From positions 12,732,501 to 12,796,500 of the forward strand of contig OY756967.1 of the NCBI GenBank assembly GCA_963580455.1: a stretch of 64,000 nucleotides of DNA, read 5' to 3'. Made by a program: the position numbers and the translations under genes. Origin of the DNA: Euonymus europaeus. Its lineage: Eukaryota > Streptophyta > Magnoliopsida > Celastrales > Celastraceae. This document shows positions 62,601 through 64,000 of this stretch, piece by piece (positions within the stretch are counted from its first letter, which is position 1; the number at the start of each line of letters is the position of its first letter). The notes under the pieces are model-generated. The model saw only the letters and a program-made list of their open reading frames with translations. It was not told the DNA's origin and did no database searches.

Positions 62601-63059
62601 CCGAAGCATAGATACATGGAATACATTGTGAACCTTCTCAAGCTTCGGTGGAAGTGCCAAACGGTACGCCACCGGTCCAACTGTCTCCAAAATCTCAAAT
62701 GGCCCCACAAACCTCGGTGCCAACTTCCCATGCTTGCTATATCTCTGAATTCCCCGTCTTGGACTAACCTTCAAGAAAACCTTATCGCCTACAGCGAACT
62801 CCAAAGGTCTCCTCCTCCGGTCAGCATAAGACTTATGTCGGCTCTGTGCGGTGATCAACCGCTTCCGTATCTCATCAACTCTCTCTCGTGCTTCTTTGAC
62901 CATCTCCGGTCCTGACACAACTTTCTCACCAACCTCTGCCCAACACAAGGGCGACCTACAAGGCCTCCCGTAGAGCGCCTCATAAGGTGCCATCCCGATA
63001 CTACTTTGGAAAGAGTTGTTATACACAAACTCCTCCAAATGTAAGTACCGATCCCAACT
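62598..63059 (-). pseudogene. C-terminal half of Tekay-like integrase, downstream of a nonsense codon
   Basis: The segment continues the integrase in the same frame as 63063-64000, after a TGA at 63060-63062. It begins SWDRYLHLEEFVYNN and includes SSIGMAPYEALYGR, typical of Ty3/gypsy integrases just after the catalytic core. A basic stretch with RRRRPLEFAVGDKVFLKVSP follows. The GPY/F module comes next (GKLAPRFVGPFEIL), then PPKLEKVHNVFHVSMLRK. The GPY/F module helps DNA binding and multimerisation in the family. The frame ends soon after MLRK, where the frameshift diverts it to a stop at 62577-62579. No other disabling change was seen in this stretch. Confidence 0.9.
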
Positions 63060-63062
63060 TCA
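63060..63062 (-). other. In-frame TGA nonsense codon in integrase
   Basis: The frame before (ending VVDFG) and the frame after (starting SWDRYL) are the same, so this is a point nonsense mutation and not a frameshift. In related integrases a glycine stands here. Confidence 0.85.
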
Positions 63063-64000
63063 TCCAAAATCAACTACACATGCTCGTAGCATATCCTCCA
63101 AAACCTGTATGGTTCTCTCACTCTGTCCATCACTCTGAGGATGATAAGCTGTAGAGAAATCCAACTTCGTTCCCAATGCCTCTTGTAAACTACTCCAGAA
63201 TCTACCTGTGAACCTCGGGTCTCGGTCCGACACAATAGATAATGGAATTCCGTGAAGTCTCACAATCTCCTTGACATACATAGTACTCAAGGTTTCCAAT
63301 GAATCCGTCTTGTTCATGGGTAAGAAGTGTGCAGACTTAGTCAATCTGTCCACTATCACCCAAACCGCATCATGCCTCCTCTGAGTCATTGGCAATGCCG
63401 TCACAAAGTCCATTGTGATCTTCTCCCACTTCCATTCCGCTACTGGTAATGGTTGCAACAATCCAGCTGGTCTCTGATGTTCTGCCTTCACTTGTTGGCA
63501 AGTAAGACACTTCGTCACAAATCTAGCAACATCGGCCTTCATACCCTTCCACCAGAAACTCTGCTTGAAGTCTTGGTACATCTTTGTACCCCCGGGATGC
63601 ATAGCAAACCAAGAATGATGTGCTTCCCTTAGAATCTCCTGTCTCAACTCATCATCTTCGGGAACCACTAACCTTCCCGCATATCGTACTCCACCATCAT
63701 TCCCTCGAACCCATCCAAGACTCTCATCAATCACATCAAATGTATGATCTCCGTTTTGTGCATCTATAACCTTCTGAACCATCATAGGTCTCGAAGTCAT
63801 AGAACACAAATACACCTTTTCCTCTTGACTCCTCAACTCTAATCCAAACTCATTGATTGTCTCCACAATTTCCCACTCATGCATGAATAAGCTAGCAACC
63901 TTCTGCTTCCTACTCAATGCATCCGCAACCACATTTGCTTTACTAGGATGGTATTGCAAATTAAAATCAAAATCCTCCAAGTACTCCATCCACCGCCTTT
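63060..64000 (-). pseudogene. pol fragment: RNase H end and integrase zinc finger plus catalytic core, right edge open
   Basis: The frame is open at the window edge; counting below starts at the M of WMEYLEDF. Residues 1-28 are the end of RNase H, with the NVVADALSR motif holding its last catalytic aspartate (D23). A linker follows. The HHCC zinc finger of integrase is at H125, H131, C161 and C164 (spacing 29 and 2). The DDE core is present: D194 in TMDFV, D255 in VSDRDPRF and E291 in DGQSERT, with 35 residues between the last two. The enzyme would cut and join retrotransposon cDNA into chromosomal DNA. All catalytic residues are intact, but the frame stops at TGA (63060-63062). The codon there is normally glycine in the family, so a single G-to-T change of GGA explains it. 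Confidence 0.93.

Larger units (their letters stand above)
61692..64000 (-). mobile_element. 3' part of a Tekay/Del-like Ty3/gypsy chromovirus
   Basis: Read on the minus strand from the right edge, the order is: end of RNase H, integrase, chromodomain, stop, a conserved short hairpin, polypurine tract, then 3' LTR. This is the 3' half of a chromovirus of the plant Tekay (Del) lineage. Gag, protease, reverse transcriptase and the 5' LTR would lie beyond 64000. The coding region is inactivated by an in-frame stop and a frameshift. The left boundary of the LTR is uncertain, because no terminal CA and target duplication could be fixed. Chromoviruses of this type tend to settle in heterochromatin, which fits the satellite neighbour. 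Confidence 0.85.

Noticed and set aside
62616..62915. 99-codon plus-strand frame and 72-codon minus-strand frame (62855-63073)
   Set aside because: Both are alternative-frame shadows of the integrase coding sequence.

Overview
The window looks like plant nuclear DNA. About 61 kb of it is one satellite DNA array, followed by the 3' end of a decayed Ty3/gypsy chromovirus. The plant assignment rests on the retroelement: a Tekay/Del-type integrase with a C-terminal chromodomain, a purine tract and a 3' LTR, plus a Tat/Retand-like LTR inside the satellite. I cannot name the species and I do not recognise the satellite family. There is no intact host gene, tRNA, rRNA or CRISPR array.

Layout. (1) 1-40233: head-to-tail tandem repeats of a 160-bp monomer, about 37% GC by my count of a consensus. 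The array already runs at base 1, so its left end lies outside the window. (2) 40234-40786: a 553-bp solo LTR inserted in one monomer, with a 5-bp target duplication (one mismatch). Removing it and one duplication copy restores a 160-bp monomer exactly. (3) 40787-61155: the satellite resumes in the same orientation and stops inside a monomer. (4) 61156-61691: AT-rich non-satellite DNA with several inverted repeats and a candidate short Ty1/copia-like LTR. (5) about 61692-64000, minus strand: 3' LTR, polypurine tract and the end of pol (RNase H end, integrase, chromodomain) of a Tekay-like element. Its coding region has one in-frame stop and one frameshift, and it runs off the right edge.

The satellite has layered higher-order structure. 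Left of the solo LTR the repeating blocks are long (2400, 4142, 1901/1741, 2720, 1600, 960 and 3040 bp), and a 142-bp monomer with an 18-bp deletion recurs 13 times. A segment of about 11.3 kb (5195-16525) recurs as a shortened 9.4-kb copy (19365-28775). Right of the LTR the blocks are different (1.6-kb units alternating as 3.19-kb pairs, then 1280, 1760, 960, 1600 and 2079 bp), and I saw no 142-bp monomer. The solo LTR therefore lies in a more diverged zone between two separately homogenised domains. Nearly every monomer carries a 9-bp inverted repeat that could form a hairpin.

The many 60-104-codon open frames in the array are by-products of the repeat and I do not call them genes. A centromeric or pericentromeric location is plausible from the array size, the near-nucleosomal monomer, the higher-order repeats and the chromovirus neighbour. 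It is an inference, and it would need CENH3 or FISH data.
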